Positions 10,621 to 19,380 of a stretch of 64,000 nt of DNA are shown piece after piece. Origin of the DNA: Limnomonas spitsbergensis (taxonomy: Eukaryota; Chlorophyta; Chlorophyceae; Chlamydomonadales); assembly GCA_037349105.1 (NCBI GenBank), contig JAYJMM010000061.1:1-64000 (forward strand), given 5' to 3'. Every line of letters begins with the position of its first letter. Within the stretch, counting starts at the first letter, position 1. The notes beneath the pieces are model-generated. The model made no database searches and was not told where the DNA came from. It was given only the letters and a program-made list of their open reading frames with translations. Made by a program: the position numbers and the translations under genes.

Positions 10621-11705
10621 AACGCCTGGCAGCATATGTGCACCAGTGGGTGCGTCAAGAGCGGAGGGCGTGGCACGACGACAGGGCCAGCAGTGTGCTG
10701 CCCTATTGGCAGGCTGACGTCATAACGGCGCAGTTGTGGAGACAGGCGCACCCAGCAGGGGTGCGCACGCTGCACCCCCTGTTCAGAGGAGCAAGGGAAG
10801 TGAGCATCGAGGAGGAGTTGGAGGACTTAAAGAACCAGCCGAGTATGGGACAAGGGCTGGGGGGCAGGCGCGGCGCCTATGCAGAGGAACCAGCGGCTGC
10901 CACCAACGACCCTGTCCAGGATGGGGAGCCAGAATGGACCCAGGCAGCGTTTGTAACATTTGGGGCGGCAGCAGCCTCATGGGAGCTGCTGGAGTACGCG
11001 GACGACTTGGAGGTAGCAGCACTGGAAGCTGAACCTCAGGGACGGGCAGAGCCCCAGGCACCCCTAGACATTGTCAGCACACAGCCCACGGAGGACTCAG
11101 ACAGCAGGACTCCAGAGTTCAGCGGCGACGTTTCAGAGGGTCCACCGCCTCTGGTTGAGATTACCGAGTCAGATGAGGAGTGGCACGAGGGAGGAGCCAT
11201 GCCCCCGGACCAGGATAGCGTCACCATAGCAGAGGCTCGGGATGCAGAGGGCAATTATGTGCCAGCAGGCAGCGGCCCAGGACCAGGGAGTCCAAGGTAC
11301 GGCATGGTGGGAGAACTGCCACAGCTGAGGCGCGCGTGGGTGCGCGGCATCTTTCAGGAGCGGGCAGCAATGGAGGAGCGCAGAAGCAGGAGGGCCGCTA
11401 TACAGCTCGGTAACGGGATCACGATGGAGGAGGAGGCAAACCAGGTCACAGCGGGGATCGGCCATCAGCAGGCGGCAGACCAGCTCGCTTGCAGGCCCGA
11501 GGGAGCAGCAGCAGGCAGGAAGAGCAGCGGGCGCCCAGGAGACCCCCAGATCAGCCGGCCAGCACAGACAGCGGCACAGGGGCCTTGGGGTGACCCGGCA
11601 GCGTACAGCACGGGACGCTGGGTTGCAGTGCTCAGGAACTTCGTAGATCAGCTACGTGCTAAGAAGGCAGGAAATGGGGCAGCAAGAGGCGAGCCAGGAG
11701 GCTAG
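10410..11705 (+). CDS. Unknown acidic retrotransposon frame (ORF4)
   Basis: This frame is -1 relative to the previous one and overlaps it by about 210 bases; the frame opens with GTG, so it is probably read through from upstream. The first 130 codons look structured (ERLAAYVHQWVRQERRAWHD, DVITAQLWRQAHPAGVRTLH); the rest is acidic and low in complexity. No domain is recognised. The switch 1 to 3 here and 3 to 1 at 11656-11705 could be a pair of compensating single-base errors, in which case ORF3, ORF4 and pol would be one frame. That is the simplest alternative to programmed shifting. Confidence 0.4.
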   Translation: MDAHAYGAAEGPAPRTAVSGHAACVGRRGSVGADRGNSLSNMEPYGPQQTPASGAMWEGEEELARSPFAVERLAAYVHQWVRQERRAWHDDRASSVLPYWQADVITAQLWRQAHPAGVRTLHPLFRGAREVSIEEELEDLKNQPSMGQGLGGRRGAYAEEPAAATNDPVQDGEPEWTQAAFVTFGAAAASWELLEYADDLEVAALEAEPQGRAEPQAPLDIVSTQPTEDSDSRTPEFSGDVSEGPPPLVEITESDEEWHEGGAMPPDQDSVTIAEARDAEGNYVPAGSGPGPGSPRYGMVGELPQLRRAWVRGIFQERAAMEERRSRRAAIQLGNGITMEEEANQVTAGIGHQQAADQLACRPEGAAAGRKSSGRPGDPQISRPAQTAAQGPWGDPAAYSTGRWVAVLRNFVDQLRAKKAGNGAARGEPGG

Positions 11706-14700
11706 CCTGCTGTTCCGCCTTAAAATGCTGCCACAGCCCGATCCGGACCCCAGGATGGGAGGTTACAGCAGGGCAGTCAGGGAGCTACAGGAGGAGCTGA
11801 CGGAGAGAGTATCAGCCCTTTACACGAGGAGAGCAGCAGGAGTGGACACCCAACAGCCGTCGGACAGCCGCAGCAGCCAAACCCAAACCGGCAGGGGCGA
11901 GGATCTCGCAAGGAGGGTTGCCGGCGCGCGGGAAACCAAACGACGGGGCTGTGGGCAAGAGGAGCCCGTGGGTGCAGGCAGCAGCGAGGCTGTGCAGCGC
12001 GCCACCCACAGGCAGGAGAGGATGGCACAGTGCAGCACAGAACAGATCCCAGGAGCAGGGCCAGAAAGGGCCAGTGCGATTTGGGCTGACACTGCCAAGT
12101 TGCAAGGAAAGAATTCTAAGAAGGCCAGGCGACGCGCAGGAAAGGCGCAGAGGGCGGCCGCGGACAGGAACCGTGGCAGCAGACCAGGAATGGACTGCCC
12201 AGCCCTGCCACTCAGGATCAGCCAGGTAGACCTGGAGATCACGTGGGCCACAGGACAGCAGCTGCCAGCGCAGAATGCAGAGCCATGCGTTCAGCCCGCA
12301 GAACAGTTACCGCAGCAACCCATGAGGAAGATGACAGCGTGCAGAAAACTCCTCACCTGTACAGCAATTAAAGGGATCCTTACGGGAACGCTCCAGCTGA
12401 TACTGGTGTGGCTACTGCTGTCGGTGTGTGTGCCGGGGGTGCGAGCTACCGAGCAGGGAGTGAGAGGAGGAGGATTCACAGCAGGCCAAGGGGCTTTTGT
12501 GTCTGGAAAGGAGGCAGCAGCAAAGCTGTCGTCTGGATGGTTACGCCCACAGGCAGTCAGCCCCATTGGGGGCGCCAGCAGGAGGGGTGCATGCAGCCAG
12601 CAGGAGAGATGGCACAGCGGCAACACCACTGGCGGGGAAGAGCTGCCCGCGGAGGACGACCCGCAGGCGGCTGTGGTGATTGACATGTTCCAGCCAGGGG
12701 GAATAGTGGAGCCACCTGCAGAGTACGTCAAGACCAAGGAGGGGTGGCTGCTGGGCAAGCACCCCGACTTCACTGCGGAGCAGCAGGAGAGCCTGGAGCA
12801 AAGCCTCCGAGATCGCCAAGGAGCATTCGCTTACTCCATGGAGGATCTACCAGGCTACTGCGACACGCAGGGTGAGTTTACACTGGCTTTAGAAGACGAG
12901 GTCAGTTCGTGCTTTCAGAAGTCCAGGGATATGCCACCGCCTAAGGCAGCAATTTTTAAGGAAAAGTGTCAGCCGATGATTGAGGCAGGCATCATAGTCA
13001 AGGTGCCCCAGGGGGGGCCTATCAAGTTTGCGGCCAACTCAGTAGTAGCAGCCAAGAAGAGTGCTGAAACTGGGGAGTGGACAGACCATCGAATAGCGCA
13101 CGATATGCGCAGGTTAAACCTGCGTACGGCTAAGCAGGAATTTGCAATCCCCAGGATGGAGACTATTTTTCAGAACCTGGGCACTGCCAAGATATTCAGC
13201 AAGGTTGATCTCCGGTCGGGGTTCATGCAGATCCCTATAAAGGTCGAGGACCAGCCTAAGACAGCTTTCTGGATGGGACCTGAACTTTGGATGTACACAA
13301 AGCTCAATTTCGGTCTGCGAAATGGGCCTCCCTTCTTTCAGCGCATGATGGAAGAAGAGATTGCCAGGGCAGGCCTGAGTGCGTTCTGCGTAGCATTCAT
13401 TGACGATTTGCTAGTGTACAGTGACACACCGGCAGAACACATCAGGCATGTGGAGCTGATGTTGGACATGCTCCACAGTGTAGGACTAAGGGCGCACCCC
13501 GACAAGTCCCTGTTTGGGTGTGCAACAGTAGAGTACCTGGGTCACAATGTGTCGGCCCAGGGGCTCACGCCGCACGCAGCTAAGATAGCAGCAGTTATGG
13601 CGCTGCCAGAACCCGCGTCGGTGAAAAACATCCAGGAGGTCATGGGATTCTTGAATTTCTACCGGTGCTACGTCCCGGACTTCTCGAAAAAGGCAGCATG
13701 CATCAACGCATTGCTGGTCCAGGGGGTCCCGTTTGTGTGGGGACCAGAGCAGTCGCAGGCGTTCCAGTTGATTAAGACAGAGATGTGCGAGGGCGGGAGA
13801 GTCCTGCGCAGACCAGATTACAGTGGGACAGGGCCAGACGGCAAGGGGCCGCCAAGGCCGTTCTTATTGTACACAGATTTCTCTAAGCAAGGCATAGGCG
13901 CCGTGCTAGGGCAGTGTGATGACAGCGGGCGGGAGTATATGGTGGCATGCACATCCAGATCCCTGAACAAGAGCGAGAGGAAGTATTCCTCGTTCCAGGG
14001 GGAGATGCTAGCCGCAGTGTATGCAGCACGCACATACCGCCACATGCTGTTTGGGTGCAAGGTGCATCTCATCACTGACCATGAGCCGCTCACTTACCTC
14101 ATGGACAACCAGACGTTGGTAGGCCAGCACGCTAGGTGGGCTCTCATGCTTCAAGAGCTGGACATTACCATTGTCCACCGCTCAGGAGCATGCCACCAGA
14201 ATGCAGACATCCCGTCCAGATCTCCCCTCCCATCCTCAGCTGACCGCACAGGGGCCAGGCTTGATACAGTCGCGCCCGAGCCAGCAGCTAGGGAGGAAGC
14301 AAGTGGGAAGCAGGTAGCTTTGCTCACAGGGTTGGGCAGAGTGAACCAGTGGCATGCAGACCAGATAGTGCGCATGGCGCAGGAGGGCAGAAGGAGAGTA
14401 CAGATGTTGCGAGCTGCAGAGGCAGCTTGCGTGACAGCACCGGTGGGGCAGGAGATATCCTCTGCCGCCACTGACGATGATGAACAGGCGCAGCCTGTCA
14501 GTACAGCAGAGCAGGCGTTCAGCAACAGGGAGCGATCCAGGACGATGATCAGTGATGTTCTTGCTGACTTGCCTCGGGTGACGCCCCCTCATTCCCCTGC
14601 AGGCCTGGACACAGCGTGCCTGTCGAGTGGGGCTGTGCGGGCCATGGAGACCGAAGGAGTCATCCTCTTCGAGCCTTTTGGAGGTATGTGCTCAGGGCTG

Positions 14701-17700
14701 GAAATGGTACTCAGGGCAGGTATCCCAGTAGTGCAGTACTTGTATGCAGATATCAGTGAGGAAGTCAGGGAGATCGCAGGGGGTCGCCTGTTGCAGTTGC
14801 ACAAGAGATTCCCCCAGTTGCTTCCGGTCAGAGCGTTTGATAAGGCTTTCAGAGCGTTGCCGCAAGATGTGTATGCCATTACGGCAGAACACCTCAAGGA
14901 GGCGGGTGCCCAGGAGGGGCGCCAGTGGTTCATGGTAGCAGGCTGGGAGTGCCAGGACCTTTCGTCAGCTGGCAAGGGGCGGGGGCTCGCGGGAGAGAGA
15001 AGCAAGTCTTTCTTCCCGTTAGTCAAGCTGTTGGGTACTCTGCAGTTCCTGCAGGGACCTAGGCCGCCAGCGTGCCTGATTGAGAATGTAGCAATGCAAT
15101 TGAATCAGAAGAGTGAGAAGGCCAGTGTTGAGGCTTTTCAGGAAGTGTGCAGGATTCTGGGGACACCGGCGTTGTTTGACGCAGCGCAGGTGGGGTCTTA
15201 CGCCCACCGCACCCGCAACTATTGGGGGAATATTGCCCCCGCAGCAGATATTGAATTTGTGATTCGTGCGTCGACCAGACCTCACGAGGGGATTGTAGAC
15301 GACATTCTGGACAAGGGCAGCAAGGCCCAAGTAGTATCATGTCCGGACAATGGAGGGTACCGCATCAATGTAACAGGGCAGCCCAGGAAAGTGCTGCCGT
15401 GTTTGATGGCCACGCCCTCATCATATGCTTTCCGGAACGGGCAAAATGGGATGGTGTACAGGCCCATGGGGGACTTGCAGGAGCCCAACGCAAACGAGCG
15501 TGAGCGCGCCATGGGGTACGCTGTGGGGTCCACATTGCCGCGCCCAGACTTCCCAGAGGCAGCCAGACGGGCAGCCTTGGGCAGGTGCATGGATTCATGG
15601 GCGCTCAGTGCATGGCTCAATGTGGCACTTGAGTGTGCTAAAATCATGCCAGCAGAATTGACACGCAGGGCAAAGCTGCCAGGCCAGGACAGGGACCCAG
15701 TGCTGGGGGCGACGTTAATGTCCAGCCACTATGCCCTTGCTACTGCAGGAAACGCGTGCTCTGGCAGCGGAGAAGCGGCCTCGTCATACAGACAGTGCCT
15801 GGGAGAATCGGCCGCGGCAGACTGGGCCGACGCGGCACAGGAACCAGGTGGGAACGCGTCTGAGGAACAAGTTGATGTTGGAATCAAAGTAACCAGGGAA
15901 ACAGAGAGTGAGAAGGACCAGCCAGGTTGCCCTGCAGGACCGTCGGCTAGGGTTGATGTGTGGGCAGATGAGCCCGTCTTGAGGTTTCTCCGTGAAAAGA
16001 CTTATGTCCAGGGAACAGAGCTAGGAGAACAGACTAGAATACAGCGCAGAGCAGCGCCATTCCAGTGGGAATCAGAGAGGGGAGGAGTCCTGATGAGACT
16101 CATGCCCGATGGTAGACGTTGTGTGGTGCCCAGGCCAGAAGACAGGCTAGCAGTGATCCAGACAGCGCATGCAGGTACGGGCCATTTTGGCAGCCACCGC
16201 ACGGCTTTCATGGTCATGCAGCAGCATTGGTGGCGGGGGCTCCGAGCAGCGGTCAAGAAGGCGGTGCAGGAATGCGGTGTGTGTGACAGGGCCAGGGCGT
16301 CCACGTTCAATCACATACAGCCCAACCTGCACCCGCTACCCATTGAGGGGTTGTTTTTCAGGTGGGGAGTGGACCTGTGTGGCCCATTCACGACCACGTC
16401 CAGGGGAAATCGGTTTGTGATTGTGTGTGTGGAGCATTACTCCAAATGGGTGGAGTTGATCCCCATTCCAAGCAAGGCGTCTGATGTGACGGCCTTGGCA
16501 TTCTTTCAAAACGTTGTTGCACGATTCGGGGGATGCGCAGAGGTGGTGACAGACCAGGGAACAGAGTTCCAGGGTGAATTTCAGGACATGTTGTTGGACT
16601 GCTTCATTGACCATCGCACCACTTCTGCCAACCACCCCCAGGCAGACGGGCTTTCAGAGCGGGCTGTCCAGACCCTCAAGGCAGGCCTGCGCAAGTGCTG
16701 CGAGGAAGGCAGCAGCGACGAGTCCTGGGACAAGATGGTGCCCTGGGTAGCCCTCGGCTTCCGATGCTCGCCGCAGCAGGCCACGCGCATGGCGCCGTAC
16801 GAGGTGCTGTTCGGACAGAGACCCACCTTCCCCTCCAGAGTGGGGGCGGACCTCTGGAGCACAGCCAGGGTTGCAACAGCAGAGGAGGCAGCAGACCTGC
16901 TTTTGGCTAGAGTGGCCAGGATCAAAGAGGCACTGCCAGTCGCGGGTGAGCATCTCAAAATTGCGCAGCACCGCGACAAGCTGCGATATGCACGCATTCG
17001 TGGGGGAGGGTACGTTCCCCAGGTCAGGCGTTTTGCAGAGGGAGATTATGTGTATGTGAAGTATTCATCGGAGCGACGTAGCCTCGATCCCAAGGCCAGG
17101 CCTGAGATCCTCAAAGTAAAAACACTGGGGGCGACGGGAACTTTGGTGTTGGAAGGGGCAGATGGCCTCACAGTTACAGAGAATGCAGTCAATTGTTCTC
17201 CATGCCACTTGCCCAACCTCAGGGGAGTGGTGGATTTCAGTGGAACCAGACGCAATAACAGCTTGTCATGCGAGGTGTGCCAGCTGCCCGATCGCGGAGA
17301 GGTGATGCTTTTGTGTGATGCCTGCAATACAGGTTGGCACATGGACTGCTTGGTACCAGTACTCGAGGAGGTGCCTGAGGGCGAGTGGTTGTGCCCACAC
17401 TGCACGCCGGAAGACAAGGGAGCTGGGCCCGCTGCAGTAGCAGGGCCCCCCACAGAGGAGCGCAGTTTACAGGTCCAGGGGCGACCGAGCCCAGCAGCCA
17501 GAGCGGCTGCCAGGACAGCCCAGGAGGCCGACGTCTTGGACAGGCCTGAGGTGGAAGTCATGGCCACCAACCCAGCAACAAGGCAAATGGAGCGGGGCAT
17601 CGCAAGACCAATGGCGAACGGGTTGTATGACATCTCGTACACCACTGGCCGGGGAGAGGCCAATGTCACCCCGAGAGCAGTTACAAGAAGGGCCAAGGTG

Positions 17701-17760
17701 GCCAAAAAAGCAGCAAGGGAGGAAGAAGAGTCAGCCTTTGAGGATCTTACCCGGACCTGA
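11656..17760 (+). CDS. pol: Pol polyprotein: RT, RNase H, C5 DNA methyltransferase, integrase, PHD finger
   Basis: A single frame of 2034 codons. Residues 1-330 are low complexity with one strongly hydrophobic segment near 236-262 (LTGTLQLILVWLLLSVC). RT lies at about 430-640: FSKVDLRSGFMQIPI, then the catalytic FIDDLLVYS near 579, then YLGHNVSAQGL. RNase H is at about 730-860 (YTDFSKQGIGAVL, GEMLAAVYAA, ITDHEPLTYL). The DNA methyltransferase is at about 1000-1335 and the zinc-binding HHCC plus DDE integrase at about 1500-1700. A GPY/F-like tail comes next and a PHD finger near 1870-1915. The frame opens with GTG, so the protein is probably made as an extension of upstream frames; the first ATG is at 11674. 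RT-RNase H-integrase order is that of Ty3/Gypsy; the methyltransferase sits where only a linker is expected. Confidence 0.92.
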   Translation: MLRRQEMGQQEASQEASLLFRLKMLPQPDPDPRMGGYSRAVRELQEELTERVSALYTRRAAGVDTQQPSDSRSSQTQTGRGEDLARRVAGARETKRRGCGQEEPVGAGSSEAVQRATHRQERMAQCSTEQIPGAGPERASAIWADTAKLQGKNSKKARRRAGKAQRAAADRNRGSRPGMDCPALPLRISQVDLEITWATGQQLPAQNAEPCVQPAEQLPQQPMRKMTACRKLLTCTAIKGILTGTLQLILVWLLLSVCVPGVRATEQGVRGGGFTAGQGAFVSGKEAAAKLSSGWLRPQAVSPIGGASRRGACSQQERWHSGNTTGGEELPAEDDPQAAVVIDMFQPGGIVEPPAEYVKTKEGWLLGKHPDFTAEQQESLEQSLRDRQGAFAYSMEDLPGYCDTQGEFTLALEDEVSSCFQKSRDMPPPKAAIFKEKCQPMIEAGIIVKVPQGGPIKFAANSVVAAKKSAETGEWTDHRIAHDMRRLNLRTAKQEFAIPRMETIFQNLGTAKIFSKVDLRSGFMQIPIKVEDQPKTAFWMGPELWMYTKLNFGLRNGPPFFQRMMEEEIARAGLSAFCVAFIDDLLVYSDTPAEHIRHVELMLDMLHSVGLRAHPDKSLFGCATVEYLGHNVSAQGLTPHAAKIAAVMALPEPASVKNIQEVMGFLNFYRCYVPDFSKKAACINALLVQGVPFVWGPEQSQAFQLIKTEMCEGGRVLRRPDYSGTGPDGKGPPRPFLLYTDFSKQGIGAVLGQCDDSGREYMVACTSRSLNKSERKYSSFQGEMLAAVYAARTYRHMLFGCKVHLITDHEPLTYLMDNQTLVGQHARWALMLQELDITIVHRSGACHQNADIPSRSPLPSSADRTGARLDTVAPEPAAREEASGKQVALLTGLGRVNQWHADQIVRMAQEGRRRVQMLRAAEAACVTAPVGQEISSAATDDDEQAQPVSTAEQAFSNRERSRTMISDVLADLPRVTPPHSPAGLDTACLSSGAVRAMETEGVILFEPFGGMCSGLEMVLRAGIPVVQYLYADISEEVREIAGGRLLQLHKRFPQLLPVRAFDKAFRALPQDVYAITAEHLKEAGAQEGRQWFMVAGWECQDLSSAGKGRGLAGERSKSFFPLVKLLGTLQFLQGPRPPACLIENVAMQLNQKSEKASVEAFQEVCRILGTPALFDAAQVGSYAHRTRNYWGNIAPAADIEFVIRASTRPHEGIVDDILDKGSKAQVVSCPDNGGYRINVTGQPRKVLPCLMATPSSYAFRNGQNGMVYRPMGDLQEPNANERERAMGYAVGSTLPRPDFPEAARRAALGRCMDSWALSAWLNVALECAKIMPAELTRRAKLPGQDRDPVLGATLMSSHYALATAGNACSGSGEAASSYRQCLGESAAADWADAAQEPGGNASEEQVDVGIKVTRETESEKDQPGCPAGPSARVDVWADEPVLRFLREKTYVQGTELGEQTRIQRRAAPFQWESERGGVLMRLMPDGRRCVVPRPEDRLAVIQTAHAGTGHFGSHRTAFMVMQQHWWRGLRAAVKKAVQECGVCDRARASTFNHIQPNLHPLPIEGLFFRWGVDLCGPFTTTSRGNRFVIVCVEHYSKWVELIPIPSKASDVTALAFFQNVVARFGGCAEVVTDQGTEFQGEFQDMLLDCFIDHRTTSANHPQADGLSERAVQTLKAGLRKCCEEGSSDESWDKMVPWVALGFRCSPQQATRMAPYEVLFGQRPTFPSRVGADLWSTARVATAEEAADLLLARVARIKEALPVAGEHLKIAQHRDKLRYARIRGGGYVPQVRRFAEGDYVYVKYSSERRSLDPKARPEILKVKTLGATGTLVLEGADGLTVTENAVNCSPCHLPNLRGVVDFSGTRRNNSLSCEVCQLPDRGEVMLLCDACNTGWHMDCLVPVLEEVPEGEWLCPHCTPEDKGAGPAAVAGPPTEERSLQVQGRPSPAARAAARTAQEADVLDRPEVEVMATNPATRQMERGIARPMANGLYDISYTTGRGEANVTPRAVTRRAKVAKKAAREEEESAFEDLTRT
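14640..15660 (+). other. C5-cytosine DNA methyltransferase domain within pol
   Basis: Motif I is LFEPFGGMCSGLEM (14665-). The motif II-like segment is YLYADISEEVREIA. Motif IV is AGWECQDLSSAGKG, with the catalytic Cys near residue 1099. Motif VI is CLIENVAMQ. Motif VIII is YAHRTRNYWGNI. Motifs IX-X include NERERAMGYAVGST. The AHR-R-WGN form of motif VIII and the C-x-D-L-S form of motif IV resemble the DNMT3/DRM class of de novo enzymes. The usual Pro before the catalytic Cys is Glu in both elements (GWEC). It is expected to transfer methyl from S-adenosylmethionine to cytosine C5, possibly on the element's own cDNA. Target sequence preference is unknown. Confidence 0.88.
16070..17415 (+). other. 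DDE integrase plus C-terminal PHD finger within pol
   Basis: The zinc-binding H-x4-H...C-x2-C module is HAGTGH...CGVC. The catalytic triad is the Asp in GVDLCGPF, the Asp in VTDQGTEF and the Glu in ADGLSERA. I count 34 residues between the second Asp and the Glu, one fewer than the usual 35. A GPY/F-like region (ARPEILKVKTLG) follows. At 17266-17400 is a complete C4HC3 PHD finger: CEVC, CDAC, WHMDC, CPHC. Known: PHD fingers bind histone H3 tails, and chromoviruses carry a chromodomain at this place. Inference: the PHD finger may steer insertion to particular chromatin. Confidence 0.9.
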
Positions 17761-18516
17761 AGCCCGGAGCGGCAAGGCCGCTGAGCACGTGACGTCACCC
17801 ACGCCGTAACTGGCAAGGAGCGGGCAGACGCCTACAGAGCAAAAATGCAGATGCAACGCGGCTTGTCCTAGTACCCGGTAGGCAGTGGGCCGGCAGCCAG
17901 CGGACCGAAGACGGAAGATGCAGGAGTAGAGTTACGGCAGCTTAATGGAAATTTGTTTCTCACACACCATAGCAGCAGGGCTACGGTAGTACATATGTTA
18001 TGACAATGATGAGCGAGGAGAATTAGTCAACTCGGGCAATGATAGCACAGTAGGAGGCGGATCACGCTGCTACGGCGCACAAATCATGTGGCCATTAAAG
18101 ACCAGGCGGCTATGGCGCAGTGGGGCGAGAGAAGCGGGTATTCTTCGCTTGACCTGATAACGTTGAAATTTCTCTGTTTGCTAGCCAGTAGTGGGCTGAA
18201 CAGCTTGAGTTTGTAGGGTGCTGCGCATGGCGCTTCAGCTGAGACTCGGTTAATTTTTATTTCCAGATTTGCAGAAGGCCTGAACCAGGCAGATTTGTAG
18301 AAGGCCTGAACCAGGCAGATTTGTAGAAGGCCTGAACCAGGCAGATTTGTAGAAGGCTTGAACCAGGCAGATTTGTAGAAGGCCGGAACCAGGCATAATT
18401 GCAGATGATGATTTGAGCTTCTACGTACATATTTTTCAAGAAGTTCTTTCAGTACCACCCCTTTTTCCGGCTCCCCGCGCATGCCTGGAGGGCTAAACGC
18501 TGGGGAGCAGGGGGCG
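17761..18516 (+). other. 3' untranslated region of element 1
   Basis: About 750 bp with no conserved frame. The matching stretch in element 2 (23813-24469) is similar throughout except for the 26-bp array. A purine-rich stretch that could prime plus-strand synthesis (GCAGGGGGCGAG, about 18508-18518) lies at the junction with beta, not next to the second alpha block. Confidence 0.5.
18265..18394 (+). repeat. 26-bp x5 tandem repeat
   Basis: Five tandem copies of AGATTTGTAGAAGGCCTGAA-CCAGGC with single-base variants. Element 2 has about one copy at the equivalent site (near 23927-23955), so the array grew in the element 1 lineage or shrank in the other. Confidence 0.95.
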
Positions 18517-18746
18517 AGTAAAGTAGTAGGGGCGGTACCCACGAGACGGAGACTTCCAGACAGAGATATCCAGTTAGGGACTTCCAGTTACAGTTATCTT
18601 GTTAACAAGCTCTTGTCTGAGGTACAAGGAGCATGAGTGTACGGTGATGTACCGTATTTGTGAGTAGAGGACACCTCTCTAAGGTGTCCTGACCGGAGTT
18701 TACGGTATTTACCATAGTATTGCAGTTACTGCTTTATGGTGCGACA
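18517..18746 (+). repeat. Block beta, inner copy (230 bp), element 1
   Basis: Runs from AGTAAAGTAGTAGG to GGTGCGACA and looks identical to 19381-19610. It contains a hairpin near 18672-18700 (AGGACACCT / AGGTGTCCT). It is joined to the next alpha block by GC, so it resembles the 3' end of an element joined to the 5' start through two extra bases. Confidence 0.88.
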
Positions 18747-18748
18747 GC

Positions 18749-19380
18749 TGTCACAGTATATTACAGTATACGTGACAGAACCGTTTAGACCGCAGTTAGC
18801 GGCCTCGGGGACTCCGCAGCTTCTCTGCGGAGCCCACGGATTTGAACTGAGACCTAGAAACCTGCTTACGCAGAATTAGTTTGACAGGTTCTACCGTACT
18901 CTGAACTGGGCCTGCCGGGTCCCTGTATCCCGGCAATTGCCTTGGCTAGTCACTTCGTCCCTTTCTTAAGGACAGACCTCTATTTGTAACAAGCACCGGC
19001 CGTCTTCGAGACCCGCAGCTTTCATATAAGTCAGTACCTTAACTCGAGTCAAGACTACCTCAGCCTCAGCTGAGATAGCTGGAGACAAGTACCTAGCAAA
19101 GAGGCCCGAGACCCTGCCGAACAAGAAGTACGCAGTCCACGTCCCGACTCCCTCACCGCGAGAAGCGCGGTAAGTGCCCTTAACATAGCCCAGCTGGATC
19201 GCGCCCAGACGGCCAGAAGGCCTGTGCTCCCTTAGTCAATTGCCATACAACCAAATAGCCAGCTAAGCTGCTTAACTCGCTGAGCACTCGCAGCCAGTGT
19301 GTAGTCACTGAGCCTGCCCGTAGGCGTCCATCACTGCCGTGAGGAAAGAAGTCCGCCACGGACCTGAAGCGCACATCGCG
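18749..19380 (+). repeat. Block alpha, 3' copy (632 bp), element 1
   Basis: About 99% identical to 862-1493 (roughly six differences, two of them single-base indels). It ends with the same CACATCGCG and then runs straight into beta. The shared GCG at the end of alpha and at the start of inner beta is a 3-base overlap where a template switch could have joined them. Confidence 0.88.
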
